Part shown: piece by piece, positions 24,391-35,695 of the stretch | Position numbering within the stretch: position 1 is the stretch's first letter | How the letters are laid out: each line of letters opens with the position of its first letter | Source of the DNA: Prorocentrum cordatum | Taxonomy: Eukaryota > Sar > Dinophyceae > Prorocentrales > Prorocentraceae | Length of the DNA stretch: 64,000 nucleotides | Reading direction: 5' to 3' | NCBI GenBank assembly: GCA_963575745.1 | Contig: CAUYUJ010018712.1 | Coordinates: 62,001 to 126,000, forward strand | Translations under genes and position numbers: made by a program | The notes under the pieces: model-generated | Database searches by the model: none | What the model saw: the letters and a program-made list of their open reading frames with translations, nothing else | Told to the model about the DNA's origin: nothing

Positions 24391-27300
24391 CCTGGCGAAG
24401 GACCCAACCATATGCAGTTGTGAATGCCGCAATTGTGCTGGGTGGTGGCGGACGCATGCGGGCGGTGCCACTGGGACCTTCGGTGGAGCTCCCTACGGGG
24501 CCACGAAACGCTGTACTGTGTGGGTGAGACGCGGTCAGCAAGGGCTGTGCTGCGTGGTGGCGGACGCATGCGAGCGGTGCCACTGGGACCTTCGGTGGAG
24601 CTCCCTATGGGGCCACGAAGCGCTGTACTGGGTGGGTGAAACGCAGGCAGGGAGCAAAGGCTGTGCAGGGTGGTGGCGGACGCATGCGGGCGGTGCCGCT
24701 GGGACCTTTGGTGGAGCTCCCTATAGGGCTACGAAGCGCTGTTCTGGGTGGTGAAGCGCAGGGAACAAGGGCTGTGCTGGGTGGTGGCGGACGCAAGCGG
24801 GCAGTGCCACTGGGACCTTTGGTGGAGCCCCCTATGGGGCCACGAAACGTGCGAGGGGTGTGCCAGAATGGGGTGTGGAACCGCATGCCAGCGCAGCCAC
24901 TGCGGCGTTCGGTGGAGCTCCCTATGGAGCCACGAAACGTGTGAGGGGTGTGCCGAAATGGAGGGTGGAACCGCATGCGGGCGCAGCCACTGGGGCCTTC
25001 GGTGGAGCTCCCTATGGGGCCACGAAACGTGTGAGGGGCATGCCGAAAAAAGGGTGTGGAACCGCATGCGAGCGCAGCCACTGGGGCCTTCGGTGGAGCT
25101 CTCTATTGGGCCACGAACCGCATGAAGGGTGTGCCGAAATGAGGGAGGGGGGGTGGAACCACATGCGGGCGCAGCCACTGGGGCCTTCGGTGGAGCTCCC
25201 CATGGAGCCACCCACGAAGCGTGTGAGGGGTGTGCCGAAATGGAGGGTTGGAACCGCATATGCGTGGCGCACCACTGCGGGTTCGGTGGAGCTTCCCTAT
25301 GGTGCCACGGCCACGTAACGTGTGAGGGGTGTTGCCAGAATGGGGGGTGGAACGCATGCGGGCGCCGCAAACCCACTGGGGCCTTCGGTGGAGCTCCCTA
25401 TGGGGCCGCGAGCGTGTGAGGGGTGTAGCCAGAATTGGTGGTGGAACCGCATGCGGGCGCAGCCACAGGGGCGTTCGGTGGAGCTCCCTATGGGGCACGA
25501 AACGTGTGAGGGGTTGTGCCGAAAATTTTGGGTGGAACCGCTATGCGGCCAGGGGCCACTGGGCCTTCGGTGGAGCTCCCCATGGGGTGGGGGGGGGGAC
25601 CACGATAGCGTGTGAAAGGCGTGTGGCCAGAATGGGGGGTGGGACCGCATGCGGGCGCAGCCACTGGGGCCTTTGGTGGAGCTCCCTATGGGGCCACGAA
25701 GCGTGTGAGGGGTGTGCCAGAATGGGGGGTGGAACCGCATGCGGGCGCAGCCACTGCGGCGTTCGGTGGAGCTCCCTATGGGGCCACGAGACGTGTAAGG
25801 GGTGTGCCTGACTGGGGGGTGGAACCGCATGCGGGCGCAGCCACTGGGGCTTCGGTGGAGCTCCCTATGGGGCCACGAAGCGTGTGAGGGGTGTGCCAGA
25901 ATAGGGGGTGGAACCGCATGCGGGCGCAGCGCTTGTGGCCTTGGTGGGAGTCCCGATGGTGCCACGAAACGTGTGAGGGGTGTTATCTTTCTTCTGGGAG
26001 GTGTGCCTGAATTGGGGGGTGGAAACCGCATGCGGCGCACGCAGGCCACTGGAGCTTCGGTTGGAGCTTCCCTGTGTGGCCGCGAAGGTGTGAAGGGGGT
26101 TTTGCCCGAATGGGGGGGGGGTGGGGGGGTCGGGGTGTGTTGGAATCGTCGTGCGGGGCCCCTCGGCGGGAGCTCCCTATGGGGCCACGAAGCGTGTGAG
26201 GGGTGTGCCAGAATGGGCGTGGGAGGGGGGAGGGGGAAGAATGGGGGGAGGAGGAAGGAGGAGGATGAACGCGGGGCAACGTCTCTTCAAAACGAGGACC
26301 CAACACCACATAATGGTTGGGAAAATTAGCCTGGCGAAGGACCCAACCATATGCAGTTGTGAATGCCGCAATTGTGCTGGGTGGTGGCGGACGCATGCGG
26401 GCGGTGCCACTGTGGCCTTCGGCGGAGCTCCCTATGGGGCCACGAAACGCTATACTGGGTGGGCGGGACGCGGTCAGCAAGGGCTGTGCTACGTGGTGGC
26501 GGACGCATGCGAGCGGTGCCACTGGGACCTTCGGTGGAGCTCCCTATGGGGCCACGAAGCGCTGTACTGGGTGTGTGAAACGTAGGCAGTGAGCAAGGGC
26601 TGCGCAGGGTGGCGGACGCATGCGGGCGGTGCCGCTGGGACCGTTGGTGGAGCTCCCTATAGGGCTACGAAGCGCTGTTCTGGGTGGGCGAAGCGCAGGG
26701 AACAAGGGCTGTGCTGGGTGGTGGCGGACGCAAGCGGGCAGTGCCACTGGGACCTTTGGTGGAGCCCCCTATGGGGCCACGAAACGTTCGGGGGTGCGCC
26801 AGAATGGGGGGTGAAACCGCATGCGAGCGCTGCCACTGGGGCCTTCGGTGGAGCTCCCTATGGGGCCACGAAACGTGTGAGGGGTGTGCCAGAATGGGGG
26901 GTGGAACCGCATGCGAGCGCAGCCACTGCGGCGTTCGGTGGAGCTCCCTATGGGGCCACGAGACGTGTGAAGGGCGTGCCGAAAAAGGGTGGTGGAACCG
27001 CATGCGAGCGCAGCCACTGGGGCCTTCGGTGGAGCTCTCTATGGGGCCACGAACCGTGTGAGGGGGCGTGCGAAAGAAGGGGGGTGAAGGGGGGGAGGGG
27101 GAAGGGGATTGGGGGGGGAGGGTGCCACGTGCGAGCGCAGCCACTGGGGCCTTCGGTCGAGCTCTCTATGGGGCCACGAACCGTGTGAGGGGTGTGCCGA
27201 AATGGGGGGGAACCACATGCGAGCGCAGCCACTGGGGCCTTCGGTGGAGCTCCCCATGGAGCCACCCACGAAGCGTGTGAGGGGTGTGCCGAAATGAGGG

Positions 27301-30215
27301 GGGGGGAGGGGGGGGTGGGCGCATGCGGGCGCGGACTCTGGGGCCCTTTTCGGTGGAGCTCCCTATGGTGGCCACGAAGCGTCGTGAATAGGGGTTAATG
27401 TGCCAGAATAGGATGGTGGAACCGCGTGCGTGGCGCAGCCACTGGGGCCTTCGGTGGAACCCCCTATGGGGCCACGAAACGTGTGAGGGTTTGCCAGAAC
27501 GGGGGGTGTAAAACCGCATGCGGGCGCAGCACTGGGGCATTCGGTGGAGCTTCACCATGGGGCACGAAGCGTGTGAGAGGTGGTTCGGCAGCACTGGGGC
27601 CTTCGGTGGAGCTCCCTGTGGGGCCACGAAACGTGTGAGGGGTGTGCCGAAATGGGTGTGCGGGACGCATGCGGACGGCAGCCACGGGGCCTTCGGTGGA
27701 GCTCCCTATGGGGCCACGAAACGTGTGAGGGGTGTGCCAGAATGGGGGGTGGAACCGCATGCGGGCGCAGCCACTGGGGCCTTCGGTGGAGCTCCCTATG
27801 GGGCCACGAAGCGTGTGAGGGGTGTGCCAGAATGGAGGGGTGGAACCGCATGCGGGCGCAGCCACTGGGGCTTTCGGTGGAGCTCCCTATGGGGCCACGA
27901 AGCGTGTGAGGGGTGTGCCAGATTGGGCGGGGGTGGAACGCATGCGGGCCGCAGCCACTGGGGCCTTCGGTGGAGCTTCCCTATGGGGCCCGAAACGTGT
28001 GAAGGTTATATGTGCCAGAGGGGGGGGTGGAAACCCGCATGGCGGGCGCAAGCCACTGGGGCCTTCGGTGGAGCTCCCTATGGGGCACGAAGCGTAGTGA
28101 GGGTGTGTGCCCGAATGGGGGGTGGAAACCGCATTTTGAGGCGCACCACTAGGGCCTCGGTTTTTTTTTTTTTTTTTTTGCGTGGAGCTCCCTATGGGGC
28201 CACGAAACGTGTGAGGGGTATGCCAGAATGGGGGGTGGAACCGCATGCGGGCGCAGCCACTGGGGCCTTCGGTGGAGCTCCCTATGGGGCCACGAAACGT
28301 GTGAGGGGTGTGCCAGAATGGGGGGTGGAACCGCATGCGGGCGCAGCCACTGGGGCCTTCGGTGGAGCTCCCTTTGGGGCCACGAAACGTGTGAGGGGTG
28401 TGCCAGAATGGGTGTGGGAGGGTGAGGAGGGGTGAGGAAGGGGAGGAGGAGGAAGGAGGAGGAGGAAGGAGGAGGAGGAAGGAACGCGGGGCGACGTCTC
28501 TTCAAAACGAAGACCCAGCACCACAGGATGGTTGGGAACAAAAATAAAACAATTATCCTGGCGAAGGGCCCAACCATACGCAATTCCGAATGCCGCCGTT
28601 GTAAGTATCGTCGTTGGTGGAACACCCGATGGGGCCACGAAGCGTGTGAGAGGTGCGCCAAATGGAGGTGGAACTGCATGCGGACCCTGCCACTGGGGCC
28701 TTCGGTGGAGCACCCTGTGGGGCCGCGAAACGTGTGAGGGGTGCGCCGAAATGGAGGTGGAACTGCATGCGGACCCTGCCATTGGCGCCCTCGGTGGAGC
28801 TCCCTATGGGGCCGCGAAACGTGTGAGGGGTGCGCCGAAATGGAGGTGGAACTGCATGCGGACCCTGCCACTTGGGCCTTAGGCGGAGCTCTCTATGGGG
28901 CCACGAAACGTGTGAGGGGTGCGACGAAATGGAGGTGGAACCGCATGCGGACCCTGACACTTGGACCTTCGGTGGAGCTCCCTATGGGGCCACGAAACGT
29001 GTGAGGGGTGCGCCGAAATGGAAGTGGAACTGCATGCGGACCCTGCCACTGGGGCCTTCGGTGGAGCACCCTATGGGTCCACGAAACGTGTGAGGGGTGC
29101 GCCGAAATGGAGGTGGAACTGCATGCGGACCCTGCCACTGGGGCCTTCAGGTGGAGCTCCCTATGGGGCCACGAATCGTGTGAGGGGTGCGCCGAAATGG
29201 AGGTGGAACCGCATGCGGACCCTGACACTTGGGCCTTCGGTGGAGCTCCCTATGGGGCCACGAAACGTGTGAGGGGTGCGCCGAAATGGAGGTGGAACCG
29301 CATGCGGACCCTGACACTTGGGCCTTCGGTGGAGCTCCCTATGGGGCCACGAAACGTGTGAGGGGTGCGCCGAAATGGAGGTGGAACCGCATGCGGACCC
29401 TGACACTTGGGCCTTCGGTGGAGCTCCCTATGGGGCCACGAAACGTGTGAGGGGTGCGCCGAAATGGAGGTGGAACAGCATGCGGATCCTGACACGTGGG
29501 CCTTCGGTGGAGCTCCCTATGGGGCCACGAAACGTGTGAGGGGTGCGCCGAAATGGAGGTGGAACCGCATGCGGACCCTGACACTTGGGCCTTCGGTGGA
29601 GCTCCCTATGGGGCCACGAAACGTGTGAGGGGTGCGCCGAAATGGAGGTGGAACCGCATGCGGACCGTGCCACTTGGGCCTTCGGTGGAGCTCCCTATGG
29701 GGCCACGAAACGTGTGAGGGGTGCGCCGAAATGGAAGTGGAACTGCATGCGGACCCTGCCACTTAGGCCTTAGGCGGAGCTCCCTATGGGGCCACGAAAC
29801 GTGTGAGGGGTGCGCCGAAATGGAGGTGGAACCGCATGCGGACCCTGACACTTGGGCCTTCGGTGGAGCTCCCTATGGGGCCACGAAACGTGTGAGGGGT
29901 GCGCCGAAATGGAGGTGGAACCGCATGCGGACCTTGCCACTGGGGCCTTCGGTGGAGCTCACTATGGGTCCACGAAACGTGTGGCCATGATGGAGACGGC
30001 GATGATGATGACGACGATGGTGATAAGAACGATGATGATGATGCTGATGATGACGGTGACGATGACGATGATGATGATGCTGATGATGAGAGGAGGAGGA
30101 GGAGGAGGAGGAGGAGGAGGAGGAGGAGGAGGGGGAAGAGGAGGAGAGGAGAGGACGCGGGCACCGTCTCTTCAAAACGAGGACCCAACACCACAGGATG
30201 GTTGGGAAAAAGAAG
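24391..30215. repeat. 89-bp satellite in three head-to-tail composite blocks
   Basis: The monomer contains TGGAACCGCATGCGGGCGCA, then TTCGGTGGAGCTCCCTATGG, then GGCCACGAAACGTGTGAGGG. In all I estimate roughly sixty monomers. The period is exactly 89 bp in the homogeneous part (28.74-29.98 kb) and 88-105 bp elsewhere. Blocks begin with a leader CCTGGCGAAGGRCCCAACCA at 24391, 26330 and 28557. They end with a GGA or GAT/GAG microsatellite and a tail starting CGTCTCTTCAAAACGARGAC at 26280, 28495 and 30165. Since 89 is not a multiple of three, each monomer changes frame, and the many 73-89-residue frames are artefacts. Confidence 0.93.
29990..30150. repeat. GAT/GAC then GAG microsatellite closing block 3
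   Basis: A GATGATGATGCTGATGATG-type tract passes into (GGA)n before the block tail at 30165. Confidence 0.9.
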
Positions 30216-30314
30216 AAGAAGAAGAGGAAGAATAAGAATAAGAAACACGCACAATTATCCCAGTGCGACCCTACCTAGGAGTTGGAGCCCCTAGGAAGGT
30301 AGCATTGGTAGTAA

Positions 30315-30692
30315 CAGTAAAGCTGAGCTAGAGCTAAACTAAAACTAAACTAAAGCTAATCTAAAGTTAAGCTGAAGCTAAGCTAAAGCTAAAGCTGAGC
30401 TAAAGCTAAGCTAAAGCTAAGCTAAAGCTAAGCTAAAGCTAAGCTAAAGCTAAGCTAAAGCTGAAGCTAAGCTAAAGCTAAGCTAAAGCTAAGCTAACTA
30501 AAGCTAAGGTAAAGCTAAGCTAAAGCTAAACTAAAGCTAAGCTAAAGCTAAGCTAAAGCTAAGCTGAAGCTAAGCTAAAGCTAAGCTAAAGCTAAACTAA
30601 AGCTAAAGCTAAGCTGAAGCTGAGCTAAAGCTAAGCTAAAGCTAAGCTAAAGCTAAGCTAAAGCTAAACTAAAGCTAAGCTAAAACTAAAGC
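30315..30692. repeat. Hexanucleotide-based array (AAGCTA)n
   Basis: A dense array of AAGCTAAGCTAA units with occasional GAAGCTAAGC variants. It is not the canonical dinoflagellate telomere repeat (TTTAGGG). A 24-bp duplicated GGGGACTGGGGGA motif follows at 30693-30740, then decayed LINE sequence. Confidence 0.92.
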
Positions 30693-30791
30693 TCCCAGGG
30701 GACTGGGGGAACCGCTCCCAGGGGACTGGGGGAGCCGCCCGGGGCGATTTCCACTGCCCGGCCCCTTTAAGCTAAGAGAATAAGAACCCAT

Positions 30792-31846
30792 CTAGGCAGA
30801 GCCTAAGTAGGGAAAAAAACGGCACGGGCACGGCTCGGCCAGAAGGGAACGGGCTCGGGCAACGGTGTCCGGGGTCGCCGCGGCCCAGAGAGGCACAATC
30901 GCACACTTGCGAGGCTGGAGAGAGAGGGGCGCCAGCTCCTCTGCGGCGCGGAATGGCTCAGTGGTGCGACTCAGAGCGTCGAGCTGGCGCGCGAGGAGGC
31001 CGACGTCGCCAGCGCAGCCGCCGACGTAGTCCTCGTCGCAGTCTGGCGCGCCGTCGGCGTGCTCCACGGGCGAGGCGACGCGGCGGAGCAGCGGGTCCAT
31101 CGCGATCGCCGGCGCCGAACCGCTGGCAAGGCGAGCCCACGCAACGCTCAACTCGATCGGGGGCGTGGAATGGCGCGCCACATCGACCTTGACGCAGCTG
31201 TTCGGAGCGCGGCACATGGAGCGGAACGGGCCCATGTAGCCGATCGGCAGGCCGAACCGCTCGAGACCGGCAAAAACAACAGGCCCGACTCGGGGGCGGG
31301 AAGGCCACCGAGACATCGAAGCTGGCGAAGGTCGGCCCGTGCAAGGCGGCGTCGGGCATGATGCGGGCGCGACGCAGTTCGGCGTCGATGCGAACGATGC
31401 GCCCCGTGAAATTGCGGCCGACGGCGAAGCCCCGCTGCGAGCCATGCGCGCGCGCGTGGCCACGGCGTCATTGAGCGTGACATTGGCAGCGCCCGCAGTG
31501 GCTCTGATGTCAGTGGTTTGCAGCGAGAGCGGGCGCGCGTCCGCAGGCGCCCTGTCGGCGGCGTGCAAGCCAGCGAGGTCCCCCCCCCTTCGGTGGGAAC
31601 GCGAAATCCCAGACGCTCAAGTCGGGGGCGAAATGCTGGTCAGAACAGAAAATGAAAGATCCTCGAGGATGTCCAGTGAGCTATCGCATGCCAGCCAGGC
31701 CTCGCGCGACGACAGTCGGGGCCAGGAGCCGACGCGCGCGCTGGAGGAAGTAGCGGATCGTGGCCTTGGTCGGGGCGCCGACATCGATGGCCCCCCCGAG
31801 CGGCATGTGATCATTGATGCAATGGCGGACCTCGGGCTCGTCGGCA
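30792..31846 (-). pseudogene. LINE reverse transcriptase half, left of the inserted element
   Basis: Minus-strand pieces in changing frames. These are HCINDHMPLGGAIDVGAPTK at about 31.80 kb, LQTTDIRATAGAANVTLND at about 31.5 kb, then FASFDVSVAFPPP near 31.3 kb (the family has FDFAAAFPS, with catalytic Asp). Next come GLPIGYMGPFRSM near 31.24 kb, GGCAGDVGLLARQLDAL at about 31.0 kb (family CADD, here CAGD) and LSLQPRKCAIVPL near 30.9 kb. It stops at FPYLGSA next to the hexamer array, so the 3' end is missing. Its 5' edge is the left inverted repeat at 31847. The matching endonuclease half lies on the same strand at 45.8-47.9 kb. Confidence 0.75.
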
Positions 31847-31863
31847 CTTTGATGAACGCGAAG
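31847..31863 (+). repeat. Left terminal inverted repeat
   Basis: CTTTGATGAACGCGAAG, the exact reverse complement of 45653-45669. Confidence 0.8.
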
Positions 31864-32280
31864 AAGTAAGAATTTATAAATGGTTATAGTGATGCTATGC
31901 TCGAATCCTATAGGATGCTATGCTAGTTTAGGGTAGGTTAGGATGCTATTTCGGATAGGTTCGGGTTCTATAGGAGGGCCATTAGTATTAGTGACGATTA
32001 GGGAAACTATTTTTTCCTATACGGCATATAGGGCCCTATCATCAGCGAAAGTTGCGAAGCTTAAAACTGTTTATTTTTTTGTATGTTTCAATGTTTCCCT
32101 TTTTTTCACGGGTTTCCAATATTTTCAATAATTTTACGTTTTCATTTTTTTTATATGTTTTTCACTGTTTTTTTTATAATTATTTGTGCATTACCTTCCA
32201 CTAATTTCAGCATGTGCTCATTATTTTCTATTATTCGTTTTTTTGTTCTTTATTAAGAACACATCAAAACAAAAGCGTTC
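31864..32280. other. AT-rich left subterminal region
   Basis: Repeated GCTATGCT and TCCTATAGGATGC motifs, then long T-rich text. The drop in GC is abrupt at the inverted repeat. No gene. Confidence 0.7.
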
Positions 32281-32442
32281 GCCGCCGACTGAACGTTGCT
32301 TGCCAGGGAGACGAGGGGGCGCTCGTCCACCTGCAGTTCATGAACGCGCAGCGAAGCGCCCGCGGTGGGGATCCCTCTCTTCATCCGCTCGCTATCTGCA
32401 ACATCTCCTCCCCATATCCTCATGTTCTTCCTCACTTTCTAC

Positions 32443-32846
32443 AGCGGCCAGACCGCTTGGCATATCATATTTGCATTATTCCTGCTCCCCCCCCTTCTGC
32501 GGCCAGACCGCCTTGCCATATCATATGGTCATTACTTCTGGTCCCCCCCTTCTACAGCGACCAGACCGCTTGGCAAATCATATTATTATTAGTCCTAATC
32601 TCCCTTCCCCATTCTACAGCGGCCGGACCGCTTCGCATATCATCTTATTCCTTCTTGCGCAATATCTGAAGGACGATGGCAGCGCGCAGAGCGGTTTGAC
32701 CGCTTCGCCCGTGCGTAGCATCCTTGCGCGTAACATCGGTTTGCGGCCTGCCCGCTTGTTGCTTGCGCGGGGGAGGACGGAGAGGAGGAGAAGGAGGGGG
32801 GGCAGCAGGGGCAGGAGCGGCCCCTCGCATCAGCGGCCTGACCGCT
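32443..32846. promoter_or_regulatory. Palindrome cluster 1, seven copies upstream of gene A
   Basis: AGCGGCCAGACCGCT (32443) and variants at 32498, 32556, 32618, 32690, 32742 and 32832, mostly followed by TTGGC, TTGC or TTCGC. The arms AGCGGYC and GRCCGCT are reverse complements around one central base. A promoter, binding-site or processing role is inferred only from position. Confidence 0.7.
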
Positions 32847-32945
32847 TTGCAATTTCTTCCGACGCGTTGCGCCGCACCACCAACACGCAGCCGCGACGGC
32901 GGTTCGAGCGCGGCCAGTCGCCGCGGCGACGGCGGCGCGCGCGGG

Positions 32946-34753
32946 ATGGATTCCGCAAGGGTCCTGCGGCGCATCGCCGCAGTCGGTTCAATCCTGGAGT
33001 CGACCGTCGACCAGCTGCAGCTCGCCGCGGCGTCGCGCTCGCAGTCGGGGCAGCTCATTCGGGAGCTCAAGAAGGCAAGGTTGCCCCCAGAGGAGCTTCA
33101 GCCGATTCTGGGTGCGATCGCGGGGTCACGCTTTCTCGAATGCGATAAGGCGAGCATCAACACCGCCATTTCGCAGCTGGTTGCTGCCTGTGGCGATCAT
33201 TGCATGGCCATCGCGAACTACCAGGAGTGGGAGACGCTCATCGAGTTCTTGCCTCAGCCAGTGTGGGATTCCCTGCCGTCAGGAAATCCGAACATACTGT
33301 TCGACTTTCTGATTGACCTGGGGCTGCGCAAAGCTTCGGAGCCGACGCGGCACGTGATGGCCTGCCTGCTCATGCAAGCAGGGAGAGGGCTTGACGGCGC
33401 TCTTCAGATCGATACGGACACAAGGGCAGAGTCGGCGTTTGCCGTCGGCACGCTGTTCGCACAGAGGGCGGCTCAGCAGCCGTTCCCAGTTCCTGTCATC
33501 ATGAAGTTGCCGACGGCGCCGATGAGTCTTCAGACCGAGCATCCCGCTCTGTACATGCGGGTATACAGTTAGCAGCCGCCGAAACGCTTCGATCTCGACC
33601 CCATCCAATGGAACGTCCTCAAGAAGGCCACCAAGATGCGCCATCGCGCAGGTCGGGCTGCAGCCATGGGCGCCCCGACGAGCAGCGGGGCGCAGTGGGT
33701 TCCTTCGAGGCAGGTGGCTCCAACATCCTTGCTTTCCCATCGGCAGCCGCTCCTGCCAAGCCAGGACGCGTCTCCTGCGATGGTCGCGCAAGTGGTAACA
33801 TCGATGATGCCATCGCTAGTGCCGATGCAGCAGCATATCCAGGGAGTGCTGCATCAGATGCTCCAGCAAACGATCGCTGGGCAGCCGAGCGGGGCACCGC
33901 CAAACCAGAACCTTTTTTTCAGCGCTTGCGCTTGTGCATCCGAGTGGGGCACCGCCAACCTCGAGCTCGCTCCAAGATGCCGTGGCAGCGATTGCTGCAC
34001 CACCAACGCCTACCCCAGCACTTGTTGCACCACCAGCGCTGTCACTTCCGCAGTCGCAGCCGCGCGCAGAGCCAAGTGCAGCACAAGCACCAGCAGCAGG
34101 CGTGCCAGCAGCACCAGCAGCGCGCGCAGCAGCACCAGCAGCAGCACCCGCGCCAGCAGCAGGCGCGCCAGCAGCAGCAGCAGCTGAGGCACCGCCTGCA
34201 GACGGGCAAGCAGCAGCTGAGGCACCGCCCACAGTTGACGCCGCGACGGGCTCCAAGCCGAAGTTGTCCGTAGCTGAAGCTGCCGACAGAATTACTACGG
34301 CCTGCGACGCCCAGAAGAAGGGACGGAAAAGGGCCAAGACAGAAGATGAGGCCAAGAGCCAAGATGACCAAACGGCTGCACCCCCGAAGACGACACCGAC
34401 CGCCAAGAAGAAGCCTGCAACCGCTGGCCCGACGAGCCCAACCAAGAAGCTTGCGACAACCGCCGCGAAGTTGCAGCGCTTGTACGACGAGTCCACGCGT
34501 TGCAATTTTCTGATCCGCTTTATGGATGTTGCGGACACGCAGGGTTCCATGAGCTTCCCGCGCACCATGAAAACGAAGCAGGCTACCATGAAGGAGGCCC
34601 GCGGGGGGGAGTGGGGGTGGGGTGGGGTGGGGCGTGTGTGTGTGTGTGTGTGTGTGTGCGTGCGTGTGTGTGTGTGTGTGTGTGTTGTGTGTTTGTGCGT
34701 GTGTGTGCGTTCGTGTGTGTGTGTGTGGTGTGTTTGTGTGTGTGTGTGTGTGG

Positions 34754-34793
<40 letters not shown>

Positions 34794-34802
34794 GGCGGGC
34801 GG

Positions 34803-34881
<79 letters not shown>

Positions 34882-35414
34882 TGTGTGCGCGCGCGCGTGC
34901 GCGCGTGCGTGCGTGCGTGCGCGCGTCTGTGATAGTTGCGCGTGGGGTGGTGGTGGTGGTGGGTGGTGGTGGTGGTGGTGGTGTTGGTCTGTTGGTGGTG
35001 GTTGTGCGTGCGGCGTGTTGTGCGTGGGCGCGTGGGGGGGGGGGGGGGGGGGGGGGGGGGGCTTCGCAGAGGAGGGGGAGGAGCAGTGGTGGTGGTGGTG
35101 GCGGTGGTGGTGGTGGTGGTGGTGGTGGCGGCGGTGGCGGCGGTGGTGGCGTGTGTGTGCGTGGGGGACTTCGCGGAGGAGGGGGAGGAGCAGCAGGAGA
35201 AGGGGGAGAAGGTGGGGGAATGCGCGGCAGGAGGAGGAGGAACCGCACGTATATAGGGGGTAGGAGAGGAGCGCAGGGGAGAGCAGGGGAGCGCATGGGA
35301 GAGCATTTATTTTTATTCCCGAACCTCCAGGCCATCAAGGTCTGCAAGGACGCGTGCAAGAAGAGCAACGTGCACGTCCCCCATGGACACGAATTCCTCT
35401 CGACTGCGAAGTGA
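32946..35414 (+). CDS. Element gene A, Gln/Ala-rich protein of unknown function, interrupted
   Basis: Not recognised. The ATG at 32946 opens MDSARVLRRIAAVGSILEST, a helical domain that continues to YMRVYS. A TAG at 33570-33572 interrupts it, but the same frame resumes at once with QPPKRFDLDPIQWNVLKKA. At the T7 run 33913-33919 the protein-like frame shifts by one and continues with GAPPTSSSLQDAVAAIAAP, an Ala/Pro/Gln-rich linker, and then a Lys-rich stretch to about 34596. A likely GC-AG intron (34597-35330) holds the GT/GTGC microsatellite. The last exon gives AIKVCKDACKKSNVHVPHGH and a TGA at 35414, in phase. The stop and the shift suggest a pseudogene, or sequencing error at the T-run. It follows palindrome cluster 1. 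Confidence 0.55.
34597..35330 (+). other. Probable intron of gene A with GT, GTGC and GGT microsatellites
   Basis: Donor GAG|GCCCGC and acceptor CCTCCAG|GCCATC are both followed by GCC and keep phase 0. (GT)n and (GTGC)n run from about 34630 to 34925, and (GGT)n with a long G-run from about 34945 to 35160. GC donors are known in dinoflagellate genes. Confidence 0.5.
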
Positions 35415-35521
35415 GCTTTGCGTCGGAGCTGGAACTTTTTTCGCCGCGATTGCATCTCCGCAGTCCTGGCGTCATACAAACATCTAAGCTTGCATCATCT
35501 CGTGCCTCTGACGTTTGCTGC

Positions 35522-35660
35522 AGCGGCCTGGCCGCTTTGCCTGATGCTTATGTCTGGCTTGCTGGCCATAGCGGCCCGACCGCTTTTGTCGCCTGCTATG
35601 TGTCAACCTTGCTTAGTATAGCGGCCCGCCGCTTTTGCTTGCTTCAGCGGCCTGGTCGCT
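35522..35660. promoter_or_regulatory. Palindrome cluster 2, four copies upstream of gene B
   Basis: AGCGGCCTGGCCGCT at 35522, AGCGGCCCGACCGCT at 35570, a 14-nt variant at 35620 and AGCGGCCTGGTCGCT at 35646. The last ends 36 bases before the gene B ATG. Confidence 0.7.
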
Positions 35661-35695
35661 TGCGCGGCCGCCCACGCCGCGCCCTGCGCGGCGCC

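Larger units (their letters stand above)
19958..24758. repeat. 4.8-kb duplicated segment, copy 2
   Basis: Matches 15058-19857. The last bases before the gap (GGGTGGGTGAAGCGCAG) correspond to about 24744-24762 here (with one G fewer), so the end of the left contig equals the start of the right contig. Confidence 0.95.

Noticed and set aside
24415-29990. Dozens of similar 73-100-residue frames on both strands
   Set aside because: They are the 89-bp monomer read in rotating frames and end wherever the same TGA recurs; all three frames behave alike.
30315-30692. Internal telomere repeat
   Set aside because: The unit AAGCTA differs from TTTAGGG and its usual variants.
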